In this document: piece by piece, positions 26,621 through 35,036 of the stretch
How the letters are laid out: each line of letters opens with the position of its first letter
Position numbering within the stretch: position 1 is the first letter of the stretch
Assembly: GCA_964291475.2 (NCBI GenBank)
Contig: OZ220069.1
Location: 1-64,000, forward strand
Direction of reading: 5' to 3'
DNA from: DAOUKH01 sp964291475
GTDB lineage: Bacteria > Chloroflexota > Dehalococcoidia > SHYB01
Length of the DNA stretch: 64,000 nucleotides
Position numbers and translations under genes: made by a program
Notes under the pieces: model-generated
Told to the model about the DNA's origin: nothing
Database searches by the model: none
Seen by the model: the letters and a program-made list of their open reading frames with translations, nothing else

Positions 26621-27046
26621 CTACTCGTCCTTGGGGGCTTCCCAGATGGTGTGGTATTGCTTGCCGGTGATGGCGGCGGCGAACTCGGCCGTCTCCAACT
26701 GGCGGAGCTCCACCAAGACCGCGTCGAACGTCTTGGAGAGCTCAGGGTGGCCCTCGGTGGCCACGCGGCCGACGAGCTTGGGCCAGACGCCGAGGTTCTC
26801 CAGGCTCTCCACGTAGCGCGGCCAGGGGACGATCACGACCTTCTCCGGCTTCGGGAAGCGGGGCCGCAGGGTGCGGAGGCTGCGCAGGCGCTCCTCTGCC
26901 GACTTCGCCATCGGCACGAGCTTCACCAGGGGCGGGTCTTCGACGTCGGCGCGCGGGTCGACGATCAGCGTCTTGCGCAGGTAGGGGAAGTGGAAGCAGA
27001 TGACTTCCGCCGACTCGATCTGCTGAAAGACCTCCTGGAGGTCCAT
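26621..27046 (-). CDS. Conserved hypothetical protein
   Basis: 141 aa, start ATG 27046 with GGAAGGGA 5 bp upstream; a longer open frame to 27172 overlaps the end region of etfA and lacks support. The protein opens MDLQEVFQQIESAEVICFHFPYLRKTLIVD and contains ADVEDPPLVKLVPMAKSAEERLRSL, PRFPKPEKVVIVPWPRYVESLENLGVW, with no recognised catalytic motif, signal peptide or membrane segment. It looks soluble. I do not recognise the family. Position between etfA and cinA suggests cotranscription only. Confidence 0.7.
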   Translation of the reverse strand: MDLQEVFQQIESAEVICFHFPYLRKTLIVDPRADVEDPPLVKLVPMAKSAEERLRSLRTLRPRFPKPEKVVIVPWPRYVESLENLGVWPKLVGRVATEGHPELSKTFDAVLVELRQLETAEFAAAITGKQYHTIWEAPKDE

Positions 27047-27117
27047 CGCGTCCCTTCCGGCGCGCGGCCGTGGCCGGCGCCCCGACGCGCCCCTGCGCTG
27101 CTCCCCGCGGCGCGCCC

Positions 27118-28098
27118 CTAGCCTTTGAGCTCGCGGACCATGTCGGTGAAGGCGGGCAGGATCTCCTCCCACTCACCGACCACGCCGTAGCGCGCCTCCT
27201 GGAAGATGTTCGCGTCGGCGTCCTTGTTGATGGCGACGATGTTCTTCGAGCCGGAGCAGCCCGCCATGTGTTGGCTGGCCCCGGAAATCGCGAAGGCGAT
27301 GTAGAGGTCGGGCGTCACCGTTTTGCCGGTGAGGCCAACCTGGTAGGAGTGAGGCAGCCAGCCCGCGTCGCAGACCGCGCGGCTCGCGCCCATGGCGCCG
27401 CCCAGCGCGTCGGCCAGCGCCTGCAGGTCCTCGAACGGGTCCGGCCCGCCGAAGCCGCGCCCGCCGGAGACGACCACGTCGGCGTCCTCGAGGCGCACGC
27501 CCTCGGACTTCTGCTTCTTCACCTCGGTGATCCGCACCTGCACCGCCGACTCGTCGACGGTGGCGTCCAGCGCCTCGACGCTGCCGCTGCGCCCGCTGTC
27601 CGGCGGGAGCGGCTCGAAGGCCTTCACCCGCACCGTCACCACGTGCAGGGCCGCGTCCGAGGCGTAGGTGGCCTGGGCGTTGCCGCCGTAGACGGGTTTC
27701 GTGGCCTTCAGCGTGCCGCCGTCCATGGTGACGTTGACCGAGTCCATGGTCAGGCTCGCGCCGAGCTTGAAGGCGATCTTGGGGGCGAGGTCGCGGCCGA
27801 CGTCGGTCTGGCCGATGATGACGACCTTGGGCGAAACGGCCTCCACGGCTTGGAGCATCACCTGGGCGTAGGCGTCGGGCTGGTAGGACGCGAGGTCGGC
27901 GTTTTCGAAGGTGAGGACCTTGTCGGCGCCGGCTGCGATGAGTTCCGCGCCGAGGTCGCCGGTGCTGCCGATGATGATCGCGGAGACGTCGCCTCCGGCG
28001 GCGAGCGCCCGCGCCACGGCGACGCCTTCCTTGGCCACGCCGAGCAGCTTGCCGTCGGAAACCTCCGCGAATACGAGAATGCCCTGGTTGTCCGCCAT
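27118..28098 (-). CDS. etfA: Electron transfer flavoprotein subunit alpha
   Basis: 326 aa. Accepts electrons from acyl-CoA and related dehydrogenases and passes them to the quinone pool. The FAD domain is clear: VVSGGRGFGGPDPFEDLQ, ADALGGAMGASRAVCDAGW, QVGLTGKTVTPDLYIAFAISGASQHMAGCSGSKNIVAINKD. The start ATG 28098 has AGGAG upstream. It is 35 bp downstream of etfB. The pair probably serves acyl-CoA dehydrogenases such as the one at 38 kb. Confidence 0.97.
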   Translation of the reverse strand: MADNQGILVFAEVSDGKLLGVAKEGVAVARALAAGGDVSAIIIGSTGDLGAELIAAGADKVLTFENADLASYQPDAYAQVMLQAVEAVSPKVVIIGQTDVGRDLAPKIAFKLGASLTMDSVNVTMDGGTLKATKPVYGGNAQATYASDAALHVVTVRVKAFEPLPPDSGRSGSVEALDATVDESAVQVRITEVKKQKSEGVRLEDADVVVSGGRGFGGPDPFEDLQALADALGGAMGASRAVCDAGWLPHSYQVGLTGKTVTPDLYIAFAISGASQHMAGCSGSKNIVAINKDADANIFQEARYGVVGEWEEILPAFTDMVRELKG

Positions 28099-28133
28099 CG
28101 TTCGCTTGCTCCTGTCGCTCAGATAGAGTCGGG

Positions 28134-28934
28134 TTAGATGAGCTTGGCCTCGCGCAGCTTCAGCGCCAGGTTGCGGCCCTTCTCCGAGCCGTTGTCGCCG
28201 TCGATCCACTCGACGTTCTTCTCGACCACGGGGATGAAGAGCCGGTCGAGGTCGACCACCCGGCCGGTCGCGCCGACGCTGCCCGCGTCGACGCCGATAT
28301 CCTCGGCGGTCCACACCGTGGGCTTCTTGCGTCCGGCCTGCATGATGCCGCGGAGGGTGGGGTAGCGGGGTTCGCCGAACTCGTTGCTCACCGTCACCAC
28401 GGCGGGGAGGGGCGCCTCGGCGATCTCGCTCCCGTCCTGCCGCACCCGCTCGACGATCACCTTGCCGTCCTCGACCTTGACGCCGCGCGCCAGGGTGATC
28501 ACCGGAATGCCGAGCAGCGCGGCCACGGCCGGGCCCACCTGCCCGCGGTCGGTGTCCGAGGCCTGCCGCCCGCAGAGGATGAGGTCGTACTCGCCGAGCT
28601 TGGTCACCGCCGCCGCGAGGGCGCGGGCGATCGAGTAGGCGTCCCCCTCTTCAAGGGCGTCGTCCTGCAGCAGATAGAGCTCGTCGGCCCCCATCGAGAG
28701 CGGCTTCTTGATCACGTCGAGAACGAGGTCTTTGCCCAGGCTGACGACGCGAATCGTGCCCTCGTGCTCCTCACGGAGCTGCAGGGCGGCCTCGATGGCG
28801 TTCTCGTCGAATCCGTTGACCACGGGCGCCACGCCCTGCACGGGCATGACCTTGTTGTTCGCCTCGTCGATCTTGAAGCTCGCCACCGGGGTCTCGGGGT
28901 CCATGACCTGCTTGGCGAAGCACACGATGTTCAT
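28134..28934 (-). CDS. etfB: Electron transfer flavoprotein subunit beta
   Basis: 266 aa, AMP-binding partner of EtfA. Family features: MNIVCFAKQVMDPETP at the start, NGFDENAIEAALQLRE, LSMGADELYLL, DLILCGRQASDTDRGQVGPAVAALLGIP and PAVVTVSNEFGEPRYPTLRGIMQAGRK. It is the first gene of the leftward group etfB-etfA-hypothetical-cinA-hydrolase; a TAGAGT at about -100 on the - strand is a weak -10 candidate. Confidence 0.97.
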   Translation of the reverse strand: MNIVCFAKQVMDPETPVASFKIDEANNKVMPVQGVAPVVNGFDENAIEAALQLREEHEGTIRVVSLGKDLVLDVIKKPLSMGADELYLLQDDALEEGDAYSIARALAAAVTKLGEYDLILCGRQASDTDRGQVGPAVAALLGIPVITLARGVKVEDGKVIVERVRQDGSEIAEAPLPAVVTVSNEFGEPRYPTLRGIMQAGRKKPTVWTAEDIGVDAGSVGATGRVVDLDRLFIPVVEKNVEWIDGDNGSEKGRNLALKLREAKLI

Positions 28935-29329
28935 GCGGCGGCCTCTTTCCGGGATGTCACTTTTTCGGGCCTTTACACAAAGAACGCTGGGCCGAAACGT
29001 GCGCCCAGCGAAGGCCTAGCGGAAGCGCCGTGTACTCTAGCACCGCCCCTGTCGAGGGTCAAGATAATCGCCCGCGAGCGGCGCCGTTTCGGGCGCCTGC
29101 GCGGCCGCAGCCCGTGCCCTCTCTCAATCCCCCCAGTGGAGACCATTGCACAGCCCGCGACTGCGGCAGCGGATCATCCCTGTAGGGGCGACTCTTGTGG
29201 TCGCCCACTCCCTGATCACCACCAACCGCCATCGAAACCTGCCGCCCCTCCCCTGTAGGGGCGCTTCGCGAAGCGCCCGTTCCCCCACAACCGGAGTCAT
29301 TCGGCAAGGGTCTCCCAGAGGGGGAGAGA
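28935..29329. repeat. Intergenic region with two REP-like GTAGGGGCG units
   Basis: No gene. Two copies of the genome-wide module CCTGTAGGGGCG + short inverted arm occur at 29179-29206 (ending GGTCGCCC) and 29251-29279 (ending AAGCGCCCG), linked by the same CCGCCATCGAAACCTGCCG linker that recurs at 37.6 and 38.0 kb. Each unit is imperfectly self-complementary. Confidence 0.7.
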
Positions 29330-30217
29330 TTAGGAGCCGCGGGCCTCGCAAAGCGCGACCCAGTAGGGCTCGGCGTAGGCGTCGTAGACCTCGCCCTCCT
29401 TGAAGGGGTGGGCGATCTCGTCCTCGGTCATCAGGCCGTGTTCGAGCGCATAGTCGTGCGCTTCGATGATCGTGCCGTTGTAGGGCATCGGGTCGTCCAG
29501 CGTCGCCAAGTGCGAGACGACGACGCACGGCATGTGCACCGAGTGCCGCCGCGGCAGGTTGTACCCCATCCCCGCCTCCTTGGAGACGGTCACCCGCTCG
29601 ACCAGGGTCGCCCCCGGCTGGAGCCCCACCGCGGCGATCTTGTGCTCCCGGACCTCTTTGGCGATCAGCATCGTCGTCCAGTTCAGGCCCGCCTTCGTGC
29701 TGGGGTAGAGGAGGCTCGTCGACGCCTGCCCCGGCATGTTCTGGTTCGACAAGTGACCCTCGATGCCCGTGGTGACGTTGATGAAGAGACCGCCGCCCTG
29801 CTTCGCCATCTGCGGGATGAGCAGCCGCATGAACATGAGCGGGGCCTTGAAATTGCAATCGATGGCCGTGCTGATCGCCGACCATTCCAGGTCCTCGATC
29901 TTCTCCCAGTTGGCCGGCCCCTCGTAGCGCGCGTTGTTGATCATGACGTCGAGGCGGCCGAACGCCTCCAGCGTCTTCTCGACGGCCCCTTCAATATCGT
30001 CGGGCTCGCCGACGTCGCAGCGGATGGGGAGCGCCCGTCCGCCTAGCGACTCCACCAGCGCCGCCGTCTCGTGGATCGTGCCCGGGTAGGGCGTCACGTC
30101 GTTCTCGCTCACCGACCGCGCCGTCACCGCAATGGAGAAACCCTCGAGGGCGAGGTGGGCGCAGATCGCCTTGCCGATGCCGCGGCTCGCTCCCGTTATC
30201 AGCGCGACCTTGCTCAT
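29330..30217 (-). CDS. Short-chain dehydrogenase/reductase
   Basis: 295 aa classical SDR using NAD(P)H. TGASRGIG (8-15) is the cofactor loop, MINNARYEG is the NAG-type motif (NNAR), and LYPSTKAGLNW gives the catalytic Tyr and Lys. The C-terminus is longer than typical (YALEHGLMTEDEIAHPFKEGEVYDAYAEPYW). It lies 10 bp upstream of nothing on its 3' side except repeats, and is 10 bp downstream of an enoyl-CoA hydratase gene, which suggests 3-hydroxyacyl-CoA or hydroxy-acid metabolism; the substrate is unproven. Confidence 0.9.
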   Translation of the reverse strand: MSKVALITGASRGIGKAICAHLALEGFSIAVTARSVSENDVTPYPGTIHETAALVESLGGRALPIRCDVGEPDDIEGAVEKTLEAFGRLDVMINNARYEGPANWEKIEDLEWSAISTAIDCNFKAPLMFMRLLIPQMAKQGGGLFINVTTGIEGHLSNQNMPGQASTSLLYPSTKAGLNWTTMLIAKEVREHKIAAVGLQPGATLVERVTVSKEAGMGYNLPRRHSVHMPCVVVSHLATLDDPMPYNGTIIEAHDYALEHGLMTEDEIAHPFKEGEVYDAYAEPYWVALCEARGS

Positions 30218-30227
30218 GGCTCTCTCC

Positions 30228-31025
30228 TCACCGGCCCTGGTACTTCGGCTCGCGCCGTTCCATGAAGGCGCGCCGCGCCTCCTTCGAGTCCTCGGAGTAG
30301 TAGCAGACCTGGTACGCCAGCCGCTCGAACTCGAGGTAGTCGTCGAGGTCGCGGCCCCGGCCCCGCAGGATGGCGCGCTTGGTCATGGTCATGCCCAGCG
30401 GCGGCCCGGCGGCAAACGCGCGCGCCAGCTTCAGCGCCTCCGGCATCAGCTCCTCGGGCGGAGTGACCTTGAATACCAGCCCCGCCTCTTTGGCCTCGGC
30501 GGCGTCCATGATCCGGTTGGTGGCGTAGAGCTCGAAGGTGCGCTGCGGGCCGATATGACGGGGGAGCAGCCACCCCAGCGCGTCGAGGATGCCGACGCCG
30601 AGCGCGGCATGGGCCACGCGGAAGCGGGCATTCTCCGACGCCAGCACGACGTCGCAGCCCGCCGCCAGTGCAAGCCCGCCGCCCACGCACGTCCCATTGA
30701 CCGCGGCCACCACGGGCTTCTCGACCCGCTGCAGCCGCGCCGAGAGCGCGTTGGTGGGATGCAGGTGGTTGCGCCGGATCTGCTCCGACGGCATCGCGCC
30801 GCCCGCGCTCCGCTCTTTCTGGTCGGCCCCCGCCGAAAAGTATTCCTTGCCCGCGCCGGTCAGGACGAGGGCGCGAACGTCCGGGTCGTCGTTGACGCGG
30901 GCGAAGACCTCGACAATCTCCCGCCGCATGACGCTGTCGAGGGCGTTGCGGTGTTCCGGCCGGTCGAGCGTCGCCACCGCGACGCCGGCGTCATCGACTT
31001 CGTAGCGCACCGTCTCGTAGCTCAT
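30228..31025 (-). CDS. Enoyl-CoA hydratase/isomerase family (crotonase) protein
   Basis: 265 aa. FSAGADQKE and NGTCVGGGLALAAGCDVVLASENARF form the CoA thioester oxyanion hole region; the LGVGILDALGWLLPR segment replaces the Glu-rich PGAGGT of classical hydratases, so hydratase activity is not assured and isomerase or hydrolase chemistry is possible. The C-terminus ends in KEARRAFMERREPKYQGR, typical of this crotonase group (compare the enzymes at 43.4 and 47.9 kb). Start ATG 31025; the upstream open frame overlaps the VOC gene and was ignored. Confidence 0.88.
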   Translation of the reverse strand: MSYETVRYEVDDAGVAVATLDRPEHRNALDSVMRREIVEVFARVNDDPDVRALVLTGAGKEYFSAGADQKERSAGGAMPSEQIRRNHLHPTNALSARLQRVEKPVVAAVNGTCVGGGLALAAGCDVVLASENARFRVAHAALGVGILDALGWLLPRHIGPQRTFELYATNRIMDAAEAKEAGLVFKVTPPEELMPEALKLARAFAAGPPLGMTMTKRAILRGRGRDLDDYLEFERLAYQVCYYSEDSKEARRAFMERREPKYQGR

Positions 31026-31048
31026 CGTGGGTCGAGGGAGCCGCCCCG

Positions 31049-31462
31049 CTACTCGTCGTAGACCATGAACTCGACGAGGTTCTTGTCCGGGTCGACGATG
31101 TAGACGCTGGTCGAAGAGTTTGCCCCGCCGTTCCTGCCCCCGTAGCGGGGGACCGGCCCGGTGACGGACTCGACGCCGGCCTTGGCCAGCATCTCCTGCA
31201 CCTCCTCGATGGTGCCGTCCCAGACGAAGCAGAGGTCGCCGCAGCCCGGCAGGGCCGTCTCGCCCCGCAGGTTGGCGGTGAAGCCCTCGGGATGCACGTT
31301 GATCATGTTGTGCTCGCCGATGCGCAGGGAGAAGATCGGGCTCTCGCCGCGCCGCCACTTCTCCTCGTTGATGAAGGTGAAGCCGAGGCGCTTGTAGTAC
31401 GCCAAAAACCGCTCCGCGTCCGCCGTCGGGATCGCCACGTGATCGAAGGCCTTGACCGGCAT
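31049..31462 (-). CDS. VOC family (glyoxalase/dioxygenase superfamily) protein
   Basis: 137 aa with two beta-alpha-beta-beta-beta units: FDHVAIPTADAERFLAYYKRLGF, a middle HNMINVHPEG, and STSVYIVDPDKNLVEFMVYD. His in FDHV, His in NMINVHPE and Glu in VEFMV are plausible metal ligands. The start ATG 31462 has GGGGAGGCGG upstream. It precedes the crotonase gene by 23 bp. VOC members include lyases, isomerases and resistance proteins; no specific role can be given. Confidence 0.88.
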   Translation of the reverse strand: MPVKAFDHVAIPTADAERFLAYYKRLGFTFINEEKWRRGESPIFSLRIGEHNMINVHPEGFTANLRGETALPGCGDLCFVWDGTIEEVQEMLAKAGVESVTGPVPRYGGRNGGANSSTSVYIVDPDKNLVEFMVYDE

Positions 31463-31543
31463 AGCCGCCTCCCCTCGGGTACCCCGCTTCAACGGTGAGC
31501 GAGGCCGCCCGAGTGGGGACGGTAGCCCCTCACGCGTCGGAGG

Positions 31544-31762
31544 TCAACGCCCGCGGATTTCCTCGATGTAGGCGTCGATGTCGAACGGACGGTCGTCGAG
31601 AATCCCCGCGACTCGGTCCACCGGGTGCTTCGCCGTCGTTCGCTTCTGGATCAGCAGACCGTCGTCGGTCGGGCTGATCTCGACCTCGACGTTTCGGTGC
31701 AGCCCGAACCGCTCGCGCAGATGTTTCGGGATCGTGATCCGGCCCTGCTTCGAGATTCTCAT
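31544..31762 (-). CDS. AbrB/SpoVT-type DNA-binding protein (VapB/MazE-like antitoxin), orphan
   Basis: 72 aa. MRISKQGRITIPKHLRERFGLHRNVEVEI is a swapped-hairpin AbrB domain (residues 1-30), followed by a short tail ending DIDAYIEEIRGR of the kind that wraps toxins. In VapBC-type loci the toxin gene would follow on the - strand, but only about 80 bp separate it from the VOC start and no PIN or MazF gene is present. It may be a solitary regulator or a remnant. Confidence 0.75.
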   Translation of the reverse strand: MRISKQGRITIPKHLRERFGLHRNVEVEISPTDDGLLIQKRTTAKHPVDRVAGILDDRPFDIDAYIEEIRGR

Positions 31763-31834
31763 GGCATCTGTAGTATGCGCTTCCGTGCCAGGTGCGCAAG
31801 CAGGCAGAGTCGCTCCTACCACCAGTCTACTGGC

Positions 31835-32863
31835 TCATGCTCGCGACACAGAGAAGCGAGCGGTCCCCGTCGGCCCATGTTTCTGTTGTGGGTAGAAGTA
31901 CAGGTCAGCCGAAAGGAGACAGGCTCTGCTATCGGTCGCAAAGCGTGCTTCGCCTGGGTAGTTCATATCGCGCGGGTAGACCTTGACATGCAAGACCTCA
32001 TAGACTTCCGGCCCGCTACATGCCGCCGGAACGCCTTGCTCGTCGACGCAGTCGCCAACTTTGAACGAATTGTAGTGGTCGTCCGGATCCAAAAGCAGAT
32101 TCTCGGTGCACAGCAACGAGCGGTCGCCATCCTCCCAACCTTCTCGTGTAGGCTGAAAGAAATAGGCATTGAATGAACCAGAACAGGCGTCACCGTCAGC
32201 CTCGAGCGATGCTTCGCCTGGGTAGTTCATATCGCGCGGATAGACCGTTACGGATTGAACTTCATAGATACCCGGGCCGCCGCACGCCGCCGCAATCCCT
32301 TCTTCGTCGACGCAGTCACCGACCTCGAACGAGTTGTAATGGTCGTCCGGATCCAAGCGGACGTTCTTGGCGCATAGCAGCGAGCGGTCGCCATCCTCCC
32401 AACTTTCTCGCGTGGGGTGGAAGTAGTAAGACCTGAATGAGGTGGAACATACCTCGGCATCGGCGTCGAATCTTGCTTGTCCAGGGAATGCCATGTCCTT
32501 CGGATACAGCTTTGCCCAGTCAACCTTGTAGGTCTCGGTACCATCGCAGTCCAGGGTCAGTCCTTCTTTGTCGAGACAGTCCCCCGCCTTTGCTGAGTTG
32601 TAGGGGTCCGCGAGATCGCTTTGGAGTACGAGCACGGCTCCCAACACCATTGCCCCAACAGCGAGAGCGCCCATCACCCGCCAGAAGGCGCTTGCCGCTA
32701 CCCAACCCCGGAGGACCTTGTAGGCCCCCCAGGCAATCCCTCCCCACACGATCCAGTAGGTCTGTCCTGGGCCTGCGGCAATATAGGTTCCGAGGGTAAT
32801 CCCGCCTGTGACCGCCAGGATCAGGATTCCCCACAGGACTTCGTTTCGGCCCGAGTCTTGCAT
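31835..32863 (-). CDS. Membrane protein with three Cys-rich septum-formation-like repeats; 3' end apparently frameshifted
   Basis: Three hydrophobic segments in residues 10-80 are followed by three repeats of about 85 aa: PYNSxxxGDCxDxEG, YEV..V.VYPRDMNYPGEA, ACSxSFNAYFFQPTREGWEDGDRSLLC. The pattern resembles the extracytoplasmic septum-formation domain of actinobacterial membrane proteins, with paired Cys that may form disulfides. In repeat 3 the expected WxDGDRSLLC occurs in the next frame, reached by adding one A to an AAA run at 31880-31882, after which the stop would be at 31827. As printed, the protein ends in an unrelated tail. Function unknown. Confidence 0.75.
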   Translation of the reverse strand: MQDSGRNEVLWGILILAVTGGITLGTYIAAGPGQTYWIVWGGIAWGAYKVLRGWVAASAFWRVMGALAVGAMVLGAVLVLQSDLADPYNSAKAGDCLDKEGLTLDCDGTETYKVDWAKLYPKDMAFPGQARFDADAEVCSTSFRSYYFHPTRESWEDGDRSLLCAKNVRLDPDDHYNSFEVGDCVDEEGIAAACGGPGIYEVQSVTVYPRDMNYPGEASLEADGDACSGSFNAYFFQPTREGWEDGDRSLLCTENLLLDPDDHYNSFKVGDCVDEQGVPAACSGPEVYEVLHVKVYPRDMNYPGEARFATDSRACLLSADLYFYPQQKHGPTGTARFSVSRA

Positions 32864-32867
32864 AGAC

Positions 32868-33929
32868 CTACAGCCCGTACAGCCGCGCCGCGTTCTCGCC
32901 GAGGATCTTGGCCTTCGTCTCCTCGGTGAGGTCGTCGCGGTCGCGGAGGGCGGCGACGACGCCGGGGAAGATGCTGTCGCTGTGCGGGTAGTCGGTGGCG
33001 AAGACGATGGTGTCGTCGCCCAGCGCTTGCACCAGGCCGGGGATGATTTCCTCGTCGGGGTCGGCCGAGATGAAGCACTGGCGCTGGTAGTACTCCGACG
33101 GCTTCAGCGCGAGCGGGCCGCTGGTGTAGCCCCAGTGCTTGACGTGGTCGTCCATCCGCTCGATCCAGTGCGCGATCCAGCCGGCCCCCGACTCCAGGAA
33201 GACGACCTTGAGCCGCGGGTGCCGCTCCAGCGCCCCGCCGCAGATCAGCGTCATGCAGGCCATCTGCTGCTCGTGGGGGTGCGATACCATGTGCCGGTAC
33301 AGGTAGTTGTCGAAGCGTTCGAGACCCGCTTGGGGCAGGTTCTGCGACGTGCCCTCGTGGATGGCCAGCGCCGCCCCCAGCTCTTCCATCAACGAAGGAA
33401 CGGCGCCAGGGCCGGGTGGTCGAGGTCGCGCCCCGCGATCGGGTTGGGCCGCCACATGACCGCCTTGAAGCCGAGGTCGCCGACGGCCCGCTCCGCCTCC
33501 TCCATCGCCAAGGCCGACGTCGAGCTGGGGGACCATCGCCACGCCGGCGAGCCGGTCGGGCGCCGCCTGCGTGTAGTCGTAGAGCCAGTCGTTGTAGGCC
33601 CGGCAGAGGGCGGCGTTGAGGTCGGCGTCGGCGACGCCGCCGAAGTAGAGGCCGATGGAGGTGAAGCACACCGCCACGTCCAGCCCCTCGGCGTCCATGT
33701 CGACCAGCCGCGCCTTGGGGTCGACGCCGCCGGGCCGCTGCGCCTGCTCCATGGTGAGGCTGGGCAGGAAGGGCTGCAGCTCCTCCGCGATGAAGAGGCG
33801 GATGCGCCCCTGCGAGTCCAACACCCGGCGCGGCGCCATGCGGTGGTACCGCGACGGCAGGCGCTCCGCCCACAGGTCCTCGGGCTCGTTCACGTGGCCG
33901 TCGGCGTCGATAACGCGGAGTGCGGTCAT
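32868..33929 (-). CDS. Amidohydrolase family (amidohydrolase 2) protein with a compensating frameshift pair
   Basis: 353 aa as printed. RVIDADGHVNEPEDLW is the N-terminal metal motif; HIDGTS-type AIHEGTSQNLP, LIC..LERHPRLKVVFLESGAGWIAHWIERMD and FATDYPHSDS are the later TIM-barrel motifs, the last with the metal/catalytic Asp. Between about 33390 and 33525 the reading is nonsense (GLGDGGGGAGRRRP). The adjacent frame there reads AMEEAERAVGDLGFKAVMWR and PNPIAGRDLDHPALAPFL, exactly what the family has. One extra and one missing base would restore it. The family decarboxylates or hydrolyses carboxylic substrates; the substrate here is unknown. Confidence 0.85.
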   Translation of the reverse strand: MTALRVIDADGHVNEPEDLWAERLPSRYHRMAPRRVLDSQGRIRLFIAEELQPFLPSLTMEQAQRPGGVDPKARLVDMDAEGLDVAVCFTSIGLYFGGVADADLNAALCRAYNDWLYDYTQAAPDRLAGVAMVPQLDVGLGDGGGGAGRRRPRLQGGHVAAQPDRGARPRPPGPGAVPSLMEELGAALAIHEGTSQNLPQAGLERFDNYLYRHMVSHPHEQQMACMTLICGGALERHPRLKVVFLESGAGWIAHWIERMDDHVKHWGYTSGPLALKPSEYYQRQCFISADPDEEIIPGLVQALGDDTIVFATDYPHSDSIFPGVVAALRDRDDLTEETKAKILGENAARLYGL

Positions 33930-33983
33930 GGCATCCCTCCCGCCGCGATAATCGCCACCGCCGCGCGGGGTGTCAACGCCGCG

Positions 33984-34433
33984 CTACTTGCGCCCCGACC
34001 TTGACGCCTTGTACAGCTCGACGAACTCGGCGATCGGCGTCTTGGCGATGGCCTCGCCGACCAAGTCCAGCGGCAGGTCGTCGAGCTTCCTGAAGCGGAC
34101 GCACGACTTCCCCATGTCGAGCCGCTTGCCCGTCGCGAGGTAGCGCTTGCGGAACCACGCCTCGGTGGATCCGTCGGCGTAGACGTTGGTGAGGTAGACG
34201 GCCATGTGCCGCTTCTGCGACGCCAGCGCGGCATACATGAGCGGCTGGCCGTTGTACGTGTCGGCGAGCACGCGCAGCGGCACGGCGTAGGTGATCATGC
34301 CGAACAGCATCATCTCTTCGTAGCCGTCCGGCAGGTTGTCCAGGATGACGCCGCGGACGGCCCCGATGGCCTCGCGCCGCCCGTCATCGAGCTCGGCCAG
34401 GTACTCGGCTACGGTCTTAGCGTCGCTGTGCAT
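33984..34433 (-). CDS. DUF1801 (YdhG-like) domain protein
   Basis: 149 aa soluble protein. AKTVAEYLAELDDGRREAIGAVRGVILDNLPDGYEEMMLFGMITY is typical of DUF1801, which shares its fold with iron-chaperone-like YdhG proteins. The C-terminal half ends with LPLDLVGEAIAKTPIAEFVELYKASR. The biochemical role of the family is not established. It starts 4 bp after the DUF2269-type gene, so the two are cotranscribed. Confidence 0.8.
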   Translation of the reverse strand: MHSDAKTVAEYLAELDDGRREAIGAVRGVILDNLPDGYEEMMLFGMITYAVPLRVLADTYNGQPLMYAALASQKRHMAVYLTNVYADGSTEAWFRKRYLATGKRLDMGKSCVRFRKLDDLPLDLVGEAIAKTPIAEFVELYKASRSGRK

Positions 34434-34436
34434 TGA

Positions 34437-34997
34437 TCACCCGAAGCTCGGCTTGTTGACCATCAGGTAGAGAGAACAGAGGGGCAGCACTATGGCGAGC
34501 CCACCCCAAAAGTACCACTTGTGCAGCGCCGAGAAGAACTCCTTTGGCGGCGAGTCCGGGTAGTCCGACGGGTCTGAGAACACGGCCATGCGATGTTGTG
34601 CGGGTAAGAGCAAGCCCACCCATATGACGCCGGACGCGGTGAACAGCGCCAAGGCGATGCTTATCCAAGTGAGGTCGTACAGGGCATCCCGCCCGCCCCA
34701 TCGGGAAAACACCATGACAAAGCCATTCAGCAACAGCAGAAGGACGCCAGGCAGAGTGAACAGGAGGTCGGCGCGGATGACAGCCTTGGCGGAGAAGTGC
34801 ATGACCTTGATGCTCCGGGACCGCTCCGCCATGAGCATCCATGCAGCCGTAACGACGATGTTCCCGAGGAAGATCACCGCGCCGGCGATGTGCATAAACG
34901 TGTGCCACCTGTAGGGGTAGAGCGGCAGGGATATCGCCACCACCGCAACGACCAGGAGGCCGTACGCCAGCCATTCATTCCGGTGAATGTATCCCAA
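34437..34997 (-). CDS. DUF2269-like integral membrane protein
   Basis: 186 aa with four to five hydrophobic helices (about 10-28, 35-55, 75-97, 110-130, 155-178). HTFMHIAGAVIFLGNIVVTAAWMLMAER is characteristic of predicted small membrane proteins of the DUF2269 type, with conserved His and Asn in the second helix. Base composition is visibly less GC-rich than the neighbours. Function unknown. It lies between leuS and the DUF1801 gene. Confidence 0.7.
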   Translation of the reverse strand: MGYIHRNEWLAYGLLVVAVVAISLPLYPYRWHTFMHIAGAVIFLGNIVVTAAWMLMAERSRSIKVMHFSAKAVIRADLLFTLPGVLLLLLNGFVMVFSRWGGRDALYDLTWISIALALFTASGVIWVGLLLPAQHRMAVFSDPSDYPDSPPKEFFSALHKWYFWGGLAIVLPLCSLYLMVNKPSFG

Positions 34998-35036
34998 AGT
35001 TGGTCCTAGAGGCAGGGTCTGGGAGCGCCCGGCGCG

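Noticed and set aside
31463..31543. A toxin gene downstream of the AbrB-type antitoxin
   Set aside because: The gap to the VOC start is only about 80 bp and contains no frame long enough.
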